Assembly (NCBI GenBank): GCA_965200045.1 | Contig: OZ241330.1 | Span: 186,001 to 250,000 of the forward strand | DNA: 64,000 bases | Source of the DNA: Bin25 sp026709415 | GTDB lineage: Bacteria > Bacteroidota > Bacteroidia > Flavobacteriales > Flavobacteriaceae | Direction of reading: 5' to 3' | In this document: piece after piece, positions 8,634-16,688 of the stretch | Layout: each line of letters starts with the position of its first letter | Position numbering within the stretch: position 1 is the first letter of the stretch | Notes under the pieces: generated by a model | The model's input: only the letters and a program-made list of their open reading frames with translations | Database searches by the model: none | What the model was told of the DNA's origin: nothing | Program-made: the position numbers and the translations under genes

Positions 8634-9642
8634 TATTGTTTTCGAAAATCAAAAACTCTACGAACACTTCGCATATACGGTTGACAAGGGGCAGAGTCCA
8701 TATCGAATCGATAAATTTTTATTGGATAGAATTCCTGATATCACTCGAAATCGGATTCAAAATGCGTTGAAAGGGGGGCATATTCAAGTCAATCGATATC
8801 AAGTCAAGCCCAACTATCGTGTTAAACCCAATGATGAAATTAAAGTCCTATTAAACTTTCCCCAATACCAACATATTCTCAAAGCCGAAAAAATCTTTTT
8901 GGATATTGTTTATGAAGACCCGTCCATCATTGTTGTTAATAAATCTTCAGGTATGGTGGTTCATCCAGGACATGGAAACTATGAAGGAACGCTTTTAAAT
9001 GGATTGATTTACCATTTTAAAGACCTACCTCTAAACTCCGATAATAAACCAGGCCTTGTTCACCGATTAGATAAAGACACTAGTGGTCTATTGGTTATTG
9101 CAAAAACGGAATCTTCGCTAGGGAACCTATCCAAACAATTCAAAGAAAGAATAGTTGACAAAGAATACGTGGCACTCGTCTGGGGCAATTTAAAAGTTGA
9201 AAATGGAACCATCGACGTTCCTGTTGGTCGAAATCCTCGCAACCGCCTGCAAATGACCACATTTGGATCAACAGAACTAGGGAAAAAAGCCGTTACCCAT
9301 TTTGAAGTATTACAACGATTTGGATACACCACATTAATTTCTTGTAAACTAGAAACAGGGCGTACACACCAGATCAGGGTACATCTTAAACATTTGGGGC
9401 ATCCTTTATTCAATGATCCCAGATATGGCGGGAACCAACTCATAAAAGGGATTGCTTCATCAAAGTATAAGCAATTCATTCATCATTGCTTTAAAATCTT
9501 ACCTGGACAAGCTCTTCATGCCAAAACTTTGGGTTTTATTCACCCGAAAACCGGAAATCAAATGCTTTTCGACTCTGAAATTCCCCACAAGTTTCAAACT
9601 TTAATTCAACTTTGGGAGGACTACGCCCATCAGGACCAGTAG
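8620..9642 (+). CDS. rluD: RluA-family 23S rRNA pseudouridine synthase, RluD-like
   Basis: Isomerises specific uridines of large-subunit rRNA to pseudouridine. The 340-residue protein has an N-terminal S4 RNA-binding domain (about residues 25-80, RIDKFLLDRIPDITRNRIQN) and the RluA catalytic core with HRLDKDTSGLLVIAKT, whose aspartate is the nucleophile, then GRTHQIRVHLKHLGHPLFND. The start ATG lies inside the last codons of the PASTA gene, a 14-base overlap pointing to coupled translation. RluD is the best match because of the S4 domain and neighbours; a related RluA-type target cannot be excluded. Confidence 0.92.
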   Translation: MEDRDIVFENQKLYEHFAYTVDKGQSPYRIDKFLLDRIPDITRNRIQNALKGGHIQVNRYQVKPNYRVKPNDEIKVLLNFPQYQHILKAEKIFLDIVYEDPSIIVVNKSSGMVVHPGHGNYEGTLLNGLIYHFKDLPLNSDNKPGLVHRLDKDTSGLLVIAKTESSLGNLSKQFKERIVDKEYVALVWGNLKVENGTIDVPVGRNPRNRLQMTTFGSTELGKKAVTHFEVLQRFGYTTLISCKLETGRTHQIRVHLKHLGHPLFNDPRYGGNQLIKGIASSKYKQFIHHCFKILPGQALHAKTLGFIHPKTGNQMLFDSEIPHKFQTLIQLWEDYAHQDQ

Positions 9643-9674
9643 CGTTATGGTACGCCAACAGAACATGGATTTTA

Positions 9675-9682
9675 TAATTTTG
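9675..9682 (+). promoter_or_regulatory. promoter -7 box upstream of yaaA
   Basis: TAATTTTG matches the Bacteroidota -7 consensus TAnnTTTG and lies 20 bases before the yaaA ATG. No convincing -33 TTTG is placed at the usual 18-20 base distance. Confidence 0.45.
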
Positions 9683-9701
9683 TTATGATAATATAAGACA
9701 G

Positions 9702-10463
9702 ATGAAGATTTTTATTTCTCCAGCTAAATCGTTAGACTTTGAATCCAAGTCCCCTATCGAAGATTCTACACAACCCCATTTTGAAGATGAAGTCATTCGC
9801 ATCAGTAGTGTCTTGAAAAAGAAATCCATTCGGTCACTTGCCAAATTGCTCAAAATTTCAGATGATTTAGCCCGTTTGAATTACCAACGAAATCAAACGT
9901 TTGTTTGGCCCAATGATAACGGTCAAGCCAAACAAGCCCTTTTTGCCTTCACTGGTGACGTGTATCGAGGGATTGACAGTTTGACTTTGACTAAAGAGCA
10001 AATAAATCGATTGCAATCCAAATTAATGATCCTTTCGGGATTATATGGCGTATTACGTCCTTTAGATTTGATTCTTCCATACCGATTGGAAATGGGGACC
10101 AAAATTCAAATTGGACATTACCCCAATTTATATGCGTTTTGGAAAAATAAAATCACCCCTAAATTAGCGGAAGAGATTTTTGAAACCGACTTGCTAGTGA
10201 ATCTGGCAAGTCATGAATACGCCAAAGTGATTGATTTTAAAAAACTCAAAGGGACACTGATAACGCCCCTTTTTAAGGATTATAAAAATGGTCAGTTAAA
10301 AGTCATCCAATTTTTTGCGAAAAAAGCCAGAGGATTGATGGTACGACATATTTCAATCGTTGAAAACCCCGATTTAAATCACATACTAAAATTCAATGCC
10401 GAAGGTTATCAACATAGTCCAAAAGATTCAAAAGACGAATTAAATCCAGTCTTTGTTCGTTAA
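9702..10463 (+). CDS. yaaA: YaaA-family peroxide stress protein
   Basis: The E. coli homologue lowers free intracellular iron during peroxide stress and binds DNA; the exact activity here is inferred from family. The 253-residue protein begins MKIFISPAKSLDFES, the family hallmark, and carries GLYGVLRPLDLILPYRLEMGT and LVNLASHEYAKVID. Length is normal. Its stop codon overlaps the stop of the convergent THX gene (yaaA TAA at 10461-10463), so the two share their 3' ends with no terminator between. Confidence 0.93.
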   Translation: MKIFISPAKSLDFESKSPIEDSTQPHFEDEVIRISSVLKKKSIRSLAKLLKISDDLARLNYQRNQTFVWPNDNGQAKQALFAFTGDVYRGIDSLTLTKEQINRLQSKLMILSGLYGVLRPLDLILPYRLEMGTKIQIGHYPNLYAFWKNKITPKLAEEIFETDLLVNLASHEYAKVIDFKKLKGTLITPLFKDYKNGQLKVIQFFAKKARGLMVRHISIVENPDLNHILKFNAEGYQHSPKDSKDELNPVFVR

Positions 10464-10558
10464 GTTGCTTTTTTAGACTTTTTTCTTTTAAGCCTTCGAA
10501 CCCCAAAGGAACCTTTGTTGATTTTGCCTCGTTTTGTTTTTTTATCTCCTTTCCCCAT
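10460..10558 (-). CDS. 30S ribosomal protein THX
   Basis: A 32-residue, very basic protein, MGKGDKKTKRGKINKGSFG followed by VRRLKRKKSKKAT. It matches the THX family, which in Thermus sits in a cavity in the head of the small ribosomal subunit and stabilises rRNA. The opening MGKGDKKT-RGKI is diagnostic. The gene is convergent with yaaA and the two stop codons overlap. A good Bacteroidota promoter lies just upstream (10587-10617). It falls below the length limit of many gene callers and would be missed easily. Confidence 0.88.
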   Translation of the reverse strand: MGKGDKKTKRGKINKGSFGVRRLKRKKSKKAT

Positions 10559-10643
10559 TATTTTTTGGAACCGTTTTCAAAAGTACCAAAATTAGTGCCG
10601 CGATGTTCATACCAAAAGTGTAACCTAATCCTGCGTTGAACAT
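10542..10643 (-). CDS. possible 33-residue hydrophobic peptide overlapping the THX start
   Basis: An ATG-led frame of 33 codons reads MFNAGLGYTFGMNIAALILV then a short basic tail, and ends 16 bases inside the THX gene in another frame. The middle (about residues 11-26) could span a membrane. I do not recognise it. The THX -7 box lies within this frame, so it may be a chance ORF or a remnant. It is reported because overlap with a downstream start is a known arrangement for translational coupling. Confidence 0.2.
   Translation of the reverse strand: MFNAGLGYTFGMNIAALILVLLKTVPKNNGERR
10587..10617 (-). promoter_or_regulatory. promoter of the THX gene
   Basis: On the minus strand TTTTG (10617-10613) is followed after 18 bases by TAATTTTG (10594-10587), a good match to the Bacteroidota TTTG-N19-TAnnTTTG promoter. 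The -7 box lies 28 bases before the THX ATG. Confidence 0.6.
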
Positions 10644-10831
10644 CCATACCCTAGATTTTCTACAAGACTAGAATGCTCGCCTTCTTTGACTAGATTCACT
10701 CGCCCCATTGATAGCCTTCAAATAGCCTCAAGCTGTGTTTTTTGAAACAATAGATTCTACCCGATACATCTGGAATTGGTTATTCATGGGGTATTCATTG
10801 AGACCCTTTTTAGGAGAAAGAGTTACTTAAT

Positions 10832-10844
10832 GGGGGGGGGGGGG
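10832..10844. repeat. run of thirteen G
   Basis: G13 on the plus strand, the longest homopolymer of its kind in the window, in the gap between THX and osmC. No open frame crosses it intact. Runs this long change length readily during replication. Confidence 0.9.
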
Positions 10845-11144
10845 TATAGCTTTTGATTTGTATGAGTTTAATGAATTCATTTCACTATTGATGCGTTTTA
10901 TAATAATTCAACCAACAAGAAAGAATCATGAGGATGACATCAATTTAAAACTCCATTATTGTATGTGTGGAATATAAGATTACTGATAAATAAAAACAGC
11001 CCCGCAATTGGCGTCTAACATTCCAAATTTAGACTCTTAACTATTCAAGCATTGTTTTTTTCAGCCCTGACTTTGGGGCCAATGTTGTAACAGAAATTAA
11101 ATAAAGATCCCCTAAAAGCCAGGGGCAATTCAATGAAAAACAAA

Positions 11145-11183
11145 AAGTTTAAAAAAAATATCATCATATGCTTTTTTAAACTT
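11145..11183. repeat. AT-rich inverted repeat
   Basis: Arms aagtttaaaaaa (11145-11156) and ttttttaaactt (11172-11183) pair perfectly over 12 bases around a 15-base loop. No T run follows, so it is a poor intrinsic terminator. It lies just upstream of the probable osmC promoter and could be a protein-binding palindrome. Confidence 0.4.
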
Positions 11184-11192
11184 CAATTAATA

Positions 11193-11200
11193 TAAGTTTG
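11193..11200 (+). promoter_or_regulatory. probable -7 box for the osmC leader transcript
   Basis: TAAGTTTG matches TAnnTTTG. A transcript starting about 7 bases later would include the short leader ORF at 11263 and the terminator hairpin before osmC. A clear -33 TTTG is not seen. Confidence 0.4.
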
Positions 11201-11262
11201 GCAAATATTTAGAACACTTGACTTCTAAAGTAGTAATGACATTAAGTACTAATTCTTTTTTC

Positions 11263-11325
11263 ATGATGATGCACACCATGTTCTGCATGTCATCATACCT
11301 ATGTCTTTGCTACTGTCTGAATTAA
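11263..11325 (+). CDS. cysteine-rich leader peptide upstream of osmC
   Basis: A 20-codon ORF starting with three ATG codons. Its second half reads SSYLCLCYCLN; residues 8, 14, 16 and 18 are cysteines. The stop at 11323-11325 lies 16 bases before a strong terminator hairpin (11342-11380), and osmC starts at 11415. This is the layout of an amino-acid-sensing leader, with cysteine as the likely signal and a cysteine-using protein as the target. There is no experimental or homology support here; chance is possible, but four cysteines in the last thirteen residues are striking. Confidence 0.5.
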   Translation: MMMHTMFCMSSYLCLCYCLN

Positions 11326-11341
11326 AAACAAATAAATTTTG

Positions 11342-11380
11342 AACTCCTTTGGTAGTAGCGAATACCAAAGGAGTTTTTTT
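11342..11380 (+). terminator. intrinsic terminator between leader ORF and osmC
   Basis: Perfect 13-bp stem (aactcctttggta at 11342-11354 with its complement at 11363-11375), an 8-base loop, and a T run 11374-11380. It lies between the probable promoter and osmC, so it should stop most transcripts unless relieved. The loop region 11354-11362 can pair over nine bases (one G-U) with 11306-11314 in the leader's last cysteine codons. Confidence 0.8.
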
Positions 11381-11414
11381 ATTTATTAATCATTAACCAA
11401 AAAAACAATTAAAA

Positions 11415-11849
11415 ATGAGTACAGTAAAATTTTCTTTTTCAGGTGAAAGTCAAGGTATTTCTAGATTTGTAGGAAAGGCCAGAGATTTTCACATAACAAT
11501 CGATCAACCTCCCGTTAGTGAATCCGTTGAATCAAACAATCCTTGTCCAGTTGAATATACCTTAGCTGCTTTAGGCGGTTGTGTCAACATTGTGGCACAT
11601 CACATTGCACAAGAACTGAATATCAATTTGAAATCCCTTAAAATCAATGTGGATGGAAATTTGAATCCCAATCGGTTTGTCAATGGGGATTCATCCGAAA
11701 GGGCTGGATTTACTGATATTAATGTGCATTTGGATGTGGAATCGGACGCTAGTCCTGAGCTTCTCGACAAATGGCTAACTATTGTCAAAGACCGATGTCC
11801 TGTATCTGATAACTTGGCTAATCAAACAAAACTTGCCATCGCTGTTTGA
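11415..11849 (+). CDS. OsmC/Ohr-family peroxiredoxin-like protein
   Basis: Family members reduce organic or inorganic peroxides with a cysteine pair. The 144-residue protein carries the two key cysteines: Cys56 in AALGGCVNIVAHH and Cys128 in VKDRCPVSDNL; an extra cysteine (Cys44) lies in NNPCPVEYTL. The ATG at 11415 follows an AT-rich leader with no Shine-Dalgarno. The gene stands alone, flanked by a terminator on each side, with a cysteine-rich leader ORF upstream that may control it. In other flavobacteria a similar osmC is found near sulfur-amino-acid genes, but none are adjacent here. Confidence 0.88.
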   Translation: MSTVKFSFSGESQGISRFVGKARDFHITIDQPPVSESVESNNPCPVEYTLAALGGCVNIVAHHIAQELNINLKSLKINVDGNLNPNRFVNGDSSERAGFTDINVHLDVESDASPELLDKWLTIVKDRCPVSDNLANQTKLAIAV

Positions 11850-11875
11850 AGATTCAATATGAATTGAATCCATTT

Positions 11876-11935
11876 AAAGATGGTGGTTCATCTGGTATAA
11901 CCGTAGATATACCAGTATGGATTACCATCTTTTTT
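11876..11935 (+). terminator. terminator of osmC
   Basis: A nested hairpin: outer arms aaagatggt (11876-11884) and accatcttt (11924-11932), inner arms tggtata (11893-11899) and tatacca (11908-11914), then a T run. It ends the osmC unit 26 bases after the stop. Confidence 0.7.
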
Positions 11936-12127
11936 GTTATTCTAAATTGGAAAGTTGATCAATTAATACATTTTATTAGTTATTAATCACAGGCCATGAT
12001 TCCCCTACGCCGTAGGTGTTTTTCCTTGTTGGTTCTACCATCATTTGTTCTGCGTAGAGTCTCAAAGTTATTAAAATTGGAAATCTACTTGGAGAGTCCG
12101 GTGTTTATATTCAAAAGTTGCCTTTTG

Positions 12128-12135
12128 TAATTTTG
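12128..12135 (+). promoter_or_regulatory. -7 box just before the 12.1-kb gene
   Basis: TAATTTTG ends 5 bases before the GTG start at 12141. If used, transcription would begin at or just inside the start codon, giving a nearly leaderless mRNA; alternatively the gene starts further in. Confidence 0.35.
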
Positions 12136-12140
12136 TTATT

Positions 12141-12878
12141 GTGAAACGACTTCATCTATTATTGGCGCTGCTTATTTTATGTTTCAATGGCGTTTCCAAC
12201 GGTCAACAACTCATCCAAGGTAAACTCTTATATAAAAATGTCAATGTAGTCGCAGCCAATGTAATCAACAACAACACCAGAGATGCCACTATCACCAACT
12301 CGAACGGAGAATTTCAAATGATGGCCTCACTTGGTGATGTGATTATTTTTTCATCGGTACAATACGTTATACGAGAAGTTAGTGTGACAGAAGAAATCCT
12401 ACAAAACAAACGTCTCATAGTAGCGGTTAATGAAGATGTTCAAGAATTAAATGAAGTGGTGATCACTCCCGATCAAACCAATGCTTTTATTGATCTTGTT
12501 GAGGAACAATTTAAAGGATTTGATTATACTACCGATCAATATACTAGAGTTCGGAATGAACTCATCGAAGAAAATCAATTAGAACATGGATTGAATTTTC
12601 TGAATTTAGCCAAGTTTGTCTCTCGAATATTTTCTAACCAATCAGAAAGTCAACGGATGTCGCTTAAACCTAGTGAAGTTCTTCCTGAAGTATTTGAACC
12701 ATCATTTTTTGAAAACGATTTGAAATTGCCGAAAGATCAAGTTGTTGGGTTTTTGGAATACCTCGATAAAAACATGAAAAGCCAAGAATTGTTTCGTCGT
12801 GACCGTCAATTCCAACTGATTGACTTTTTGGTTAATGAAAGCCAAAAATATTTGAATCAAACTTTAGCCATTGATTGA
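12141..12878 (+). CDS. secreted protein with carboxypeptidase-like regulatory domain
   Basis: A 245-residue exported protein. A signal peptide covers about residues 1-21 (LLLALLILCFNGVSNGQ). A carboxypeptidase-regulatory-like beta-sandwich follows (about 22-115), with TITNSNGEFQMMASLGDVIIFSSVQY typical in outline of the domain, and ELNEVVITPD at its end. The remainder is a less conserved helical region. It is found beside DUF6702 and M1 peptidase genes in related genomes, as here. The start is a GTG. Molecular role is unknown; the domain is common in envelope and TonB-linked proteins. Confidence 0.75.
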   Translation: MKRLHLLLALLILCFNGVSNGQQLIQGKLLYKNVNVVAANVINNNTRDATITNSNGEFQMMASLGDVIIFSSVQYVIREVSVTEEILQNKRLIVAVNEDVQELNEVVITPDQTNAFIDLVEEQFKGFDYTTDQYTRVRNELIEENQLEHGLNFLNLAKFVSRIFSNQSESQRMSLKPSEVLPEVFEPSFFENDLKLPKDQVVGFLEYLDKNMKSQELFRRDRQFQLIDFLVNESQKYLNQTLAID

Positions 12879-12888
12879 TTCTGATTTT

Positions 12889-13737
12889 GTGTCACCTAAA
12901 AATCTTATAACCTTGTTTTTTCATAGAAAAGGGCTATTGATATTGTTTGTGATATTCACTTTTTGCAATGCCTCAGATAGCAACCCTCAAACGGATATAA
13001 CACGTCTAGAAAATCAGTCTAATCAACTGGTCCCTACACAAACAGGATCTCAGAACACCTCAGAAACGGAAACCTCTGCTCAAAATAATGATTCGAACGC
13101 TGAAGATAATGACAATTCAGATGATGGAAATAACACCCATTCCGAGTCAAAAAATTCCGAACAAAAAACCAAAAATGAAGACTATTTGATTGAAGGACCA
13201 ATATTCAGAGTTTCATATAATGAAATAAAAGAACAACCCAACTGGTTAGAATACATCATTCGACCCAACCTTCGTGCGACAACTTCTAGGGACGGCAGAA
13301 ATTTTTATGACGTTGATTCGGTCCACACCTCAGATGATGATGATTATTATAAAAACGTGTGGGATAAAGGCCACTTAGCCCCAGCGGCTGCTTTTATTGA
13401 CAGTGATTTTTATATGCATGAATCCTTTTCTTATCTTAATTGTACCCTCCAACACCAATCCTTGAATAGAGGACAATGGGCTGTATTAGAAGGCGAATTG
13501 AGAAAACGAGCTAATCAATATCAAAAACGTGTTTGTGTTCGAATTGAATTAATTTTTGATGACCAATCCGTTACCCTTCCTACAGATGCGGTTGTCCCAA
13601 GTGGTTATATTAAATATTCGTACATTGAAGGGGTTGGTCAAGAGTGTTATCAGTTTGAAAATAAAAAACCACTTGGAAGTTGGCGAGAACAAGTAATTGA
13701 TTGCCCCAAAGATATAGGTTGCTATAATCCGAAGTAG
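12889..13737 (+). CDS. exported DNA/RNA non-specific endonuclease
   Basis: Predicted secreted or lipid-anchored nuclease of the NucA/Endonuclease_NS family. An N-terminal hydrophobic segment (LLILFVIFTFCNAS) is followed by about 70 Asn/Asp/Ser/Glu-rich linker residues. The catalytic site is visible as DKGHLAPAAAF (histidine of the DRGH-type motif) and, about 30 residues later, SLNRGQWAVLE with the metal-binding asparagine. The frame opens at a TTG at 12871, overlapping the previous stop; GTG 12889 is the first better candidate, but the start is uncertain. The core is short for the family, so the C-terminus may be trimmed. It may free phosphate or nucleotides outside the cell. Confidence 0.75.
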   Translation: MSPKNLITLFFHRKGLLILFVIFTFCNASDSNPQTDITRLENQSNQLVPTQTGSQNTSETETSAQNNDSNAEDNDNSDDGNNTHSESKNSEQKTKNEDYLIEGPIFRVSYNEIKEQPNWLEYIIRPNLRATTSRDGRNFYDVDSVHTSDDDDYYKNVWDKGHLAPAAAFIDSDFYMHESFSYLNCTLQHQSLNRGQWAVLEGELRKRANQYQKRVCVRIELIFDDQSVTLPTDAVVPSGYIKYSYIEGVGQECYQFENKKPLGSWREQVIDCPKDIGCYNPK

Positions 13738-13749
13738 ACTTTTTGGGTT

Positions 13750-14265
13750 GTGTTGGAATTAGGATATCGAAATTTGTTTTTTCTTTTAGGAATTTTATTT
13801 TTATTTAATTCTAGTACTCCGCTCCATAAATTTTATGTGAGTACCACTTCCATCACCCTTCTTGAAAGTCAAAATTCGATACATATCACCACTAAAATTT
13901 TCATTGATGATATGCAAAATGCTTTAAGACAATTCCATAGTTCCGTTAAACTAGATCCTGACTCGGATCTACAATTAGTTGATAGTCTTTCTCTTCACTA
14001 TCTAAATCAACATTTGATCATAAAACAAAATCAAAATATCTTGCCTTTTGATTTTGTTGGAAAAGAATATGACTTTGATTTAGGAACATACCATTTGGAG
14101 ATCCTCACTCACTCTTTAACCATTGACACACTGATGATAACCAATACAGTCCTCTTTGATTTGTTTGAAGATCAAAAAAACATCATTCATTTCAAATCAA
14201 GCAACTACCGAAAAAGTTATCTGTTACACTTTGGAAAGTCATCCGTATTGATTCCCATAAAATGA
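13750..14265 (+). CDS. DUF6702 family protein
   Basis: A 171-residue exported protein starting at GTG 13750, 12 bases after the nuclease stop. The hydrophobic N-terminus (NLFFLLGILFLFNSS) is a signal sequence, and the mature part begins TPLHKFYVSTTSITLLESQN, the usual opening of this uncharacterised Bacteroidota family, followed by HITTKIFIDDMQNAL. The function is unknown. The gene normally precedes an M1-family metallopeptidase, as it does here, so a shared role in handling exported peptides is plausible but unproven. Confidence 0.7.
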   Translation: MLELGYRNLFFLLGILFLFNSSTPLHKFYVSTTSITLLESQNSIHITTKIFIDDMQNALRQFHSSVKLDPDSDLQLVDSLSLHYLNQHLIIKQNQNILPFDFVGKEYDFDLGTYHLEILTHSLTIDTLMITNTVLFDLFEDQKNIIHFKSSNYRKSYLLHFGKSSVLIPIK

Positions 14266-14332
14266 TAATCCATTACAGTAACTCAAAAGATTGGGGGATC
14301 CTAATCCAATCTTATTAATAGAGAATTATATT

Positions 14333-14340
14333 TACTTTTG
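14333..14340 (+). promoter_or_regulatory. -7 box upstream of the M1 peptidase
   Basis: TACTTTTG fits TAnnTTTG and lies 23 bases before the ATG at 14364. No -33 element is obvious. Confidence 0.4.
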
Positions 14341-14363
14341 GAACTTTATAATCCCGTTTTTTA

Positions 14364-16637
14364 ATGAAACAATTTCTCTATTGCATTTTAATTTCTTTTT
14401 TTGCAATTCCTCTAACCTATGGCCAAGAAACAGAATCTCCCCAAAGAGAACCCGGTCATACCAATGAAAATAAATTTCGACAACTCTATGATGAGTTTGC
14501 CACACCAAACCGTTATCGAACAGCTTCAGGCGCTCCAGGAGTGGATTATTTTCAACAAAAAGTGGATTACATCATGGATATCGAACTTGATGATGAAAAC
14601 ACCAAACTTTACGGACATCAAACCATCACTTATACCAATAATTCACCCGATGAACTCCCCTATCTGTGGGTCCAATTAGATCAAAATATTCGCAAAAAAG
14701 ATTCACCAGCTTTAGAGAAAAATGGGAGTGGAGTAGATCCTATTCTGACCTCTGGACAATTTGTTTCGACTTACTTAAAGGAACCCTTTGATGGTGGATT
14801 TAACATCGAATATGTCAAAGATTTAGAAGGAAATGACCTTCCTTACACCATCAACATGACCATGATGCGGATTGATTTGCCTAATCCCATCACATCAAAA
14901 GGACAATTTCAGTTTCAAATCAAATGGCGGTACAACATCAACAATCACGTAGAAAATAGAGCCCGTTCAGGATATGAGTATTTTCCTGAAGACAATAATC
15001 GAGCTTACGTGATCGCTCAATTTTTCCCAAGATTATGTGTCTATGACGATGTTGAGGGATGGCAAAACATGCAGTTCTGGGGTAATGGAGAATTTGCGCT
15101 CCAATTTGGTGATTATCAAGTCAATATCACCGTGCCTTCCGATCATATCTTAGAAGCCACAGGAGAACTGCAAAATCCAAGACAAGTATTGACATCAAAA
15201 CAATACAAAAAGTATCGTGAGGCCCAAAAAAGTTATGATCAACCTGTTTTTATCGTCAATGAAGAAGAAGCTCGAGAAAATGAAAGTCAAGTTTCTGATA
15301 AAAAATCCACGTGGAAATTTGTGGCTCAGAATGTTCGGGATTTTGCTTTTGCCACTTCTAGAAAATTCATTTGGGAAATGCAAGCGGTTGAAATTGGAGA
15401 CAATACGGTCATGGCCGTATCATTGTACCCCAAAGAAGGAAATCCCCTTTGGGAAGAGTATTCCACCAAAGCCGTGCTACAAACTTTAAAGACTTTCTCA
15501 AAACATACCTTTAACTACCCCTATCCAAAAGCAGTATCGGTTCATGCCCGAAACCAAGGAATGGAATATCCCATGATCTGTTGGAATTATGGTCGACCTG
15601 ACAGCAATGGAGAATATTCAGAACGTATTAAATACGGCATGATCAGTGTCATCATTCATGAAATTGGTCATAATTTCTTTCCAATGATTGTCAATGCTGA
15701 CGAAAGACAATGGGGTTGGATGGATGAAGGTTTGGATACTTTTATGCAATATGTCACCGAACAAGAGTTTGGTAAAGTATACCCTGAATCCATTGGGGAT
15801 TTAGGCAGCTATCCCTCTAGAAGGGGGAAGCCTGCGGATATTGTTCCTTACATGTCTGGGGATCAAAGTTTTTTGGCTCCCATCATGTCGAATCCTGAAA
15901 ATGTTTACCAACTTGGACCTAATGCCTATGGAAAACCCGCAACGGCTCTCAATATTTTAAGGGAAACTGTCATGGGACGAGAATTATTTGATCACGCGTT
16001 TAAAACTTATGCCCAACGATGGATGTTTAAACACCCCACTCCAGAAGATTTTTTCCGGACCATGGAGGATGCCTCGGCAGTCGATTTGGATTGGTTTTGG
16101 CGAGGTTGGTTTTATACAACCGATTATGTTGACATTGGCGTCAGAGATGTCAAAACATACCGAGTATCAACAACACCAGGTCAAAATGCCATTGAACTAT
16201 TGAGCAATTATGGCATGTCTATTGAAGATTTACCTCCGAATTATAATGTGTTTCTTGTTCCTGAAGATGAATCGACATCAGATGAACCGCTTCAATCGGT
16301 TGAAGATTATATCCAAGAAAATGATATCGATCCGGAAACGCTCAATGATCCAAAATACATTTATGAAATTGCTTTTGAAAAGCCAGGAGGACTAGTGATG
16401 CCTTTGATCGTGGAATATACCTATGAGGATGGCACGACAAAAAATGTCACCTATCCTGTTCAAGTTTGGCGAAAAAATGATGATTTAGTGTACAAGCGTG
16501 TGATTAGTGATCAAGCCATTGTGAATATCACCGTTGATCCTCATCTGGAAACCGCTGATATCGATCCTTCGAATAACAGCTGGCCAAAGGAAGAGTTAAA
16601 AACTGATTTAGAGCGCTTTAGAGAAGGATCTCAATAA
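14364..16637 (+). CDS. M1-family zinc metallopeptidase, exported
   Basis: A 757-residue aminopeptidase-like enzyme with a signal peptide (about residues 1-20, ending LTYGQ). The zinc site is HEIGHNF near residues 431-437, with the third ligand in WMDEGLDTF near 455. The substrate-recognition region reads NQGMEYPMICWNYG in place of the GAMEN motif. The C-terminal half is rich in acidic residues. It should act in the periplasm or outside, cutting peptides. It follows DUF6702 in an order conserved in related bacteria and precedes tatA. Family assignment is secure; substrates are unknown. Confidence 0.9.
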   Translation: MKQFLYCILISFFAIPLTYGQETESPQREPGHTNENKFRQLYDEFATPNRYRTASGAPGVDYFQQKVDYIMDIELDDENTKLYGHQTITYTNNSPDELPYLWVQLDQNIRKKDSPALEKNGSGVDPILTSGQFVSTYLKEPFDGGFNIEYVKDLEGNDLPYTINMTMMRIDLPNPITSKGQFQFQIKWRYNINNHVENRARSGYEYFPEDNNRAYVIAQFFPRLCVYDDVEGWQNMQFWGNGEFALQFGDYQVNITVPSDHILEATGELQNPRQVLTSKQYKKYREAQKSYDQPVFIVNEEEARENESQVSDKKSTWKFVAQNVRDFAFATSRKFIWEMQAVEIGDNTVMAVSLYPKEGNPLWEEYSTKAVLQTLKTFSKHTFNYPYPKAVSVHARNQGMEYPMICWNYGRPDSNGEYSERIKYGMISVIIHEIGHNFFPMIVNADERQWGWMDEGLDTFMQYVTEQEFGKVYPESIGDLGSYPSRRGKPADIVPYMSGDQSFLAPIMSNPENVYQLGPNAYGKPATALNILRETVMGRELFDHAFKTYAQRWMFKHPTPEDFFRTMEDASAVDLDWFWRGWFYTTDYVDIGVRDVKTYRVSTTPGQNAIELLSNYGMSIEDLPPNYNVFLVPEDESTSDEPLQSVEDYIQENDIDPETLNDPKYIYEIAFEKPGGLVMPLIVEYTYEDGTTKNVTYPVQVWRKNDDLVYKRVISDQAIVNITVDPHLETADIDPSNNSWPKEELKTDLERFREGSQ

Positions 16638-16688
16638 CAAAAGATGCTTGATAAACTTTATAAGGTCTTTTAAATAATTCGAATTAAC

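Larger units (their letters stand above)
10644..11192. other. gene-poor stretch between THX and the osmC leader
   Basis: About 550 bases with no supportable gene. On the minus strand a short frame near 10730-10830 reads GLNEYPMNNQFQMYRVESIV and may be a decayed remnant. The stretch also holds a run of 13 G (10832-10844) and an AT-rich inverted repeat at 11145-11183 (12-bp arms). Confidence 0.5.

Noticed and set aside
9060..9479. 139-codon minus-strand ORF inside rluD
   Set aside because: It lies wholly antisense to a well-supported gene, and its residues mirror the conserved rluD codons.
12871..12888. TTG at 12871 as the start of the nuclease gene
   Set aside because: It overlaps the previous stop and adds only a few residues before a hydrophobic segment; a GTG at 12889 or a later start is at least as good, so the start is left open.
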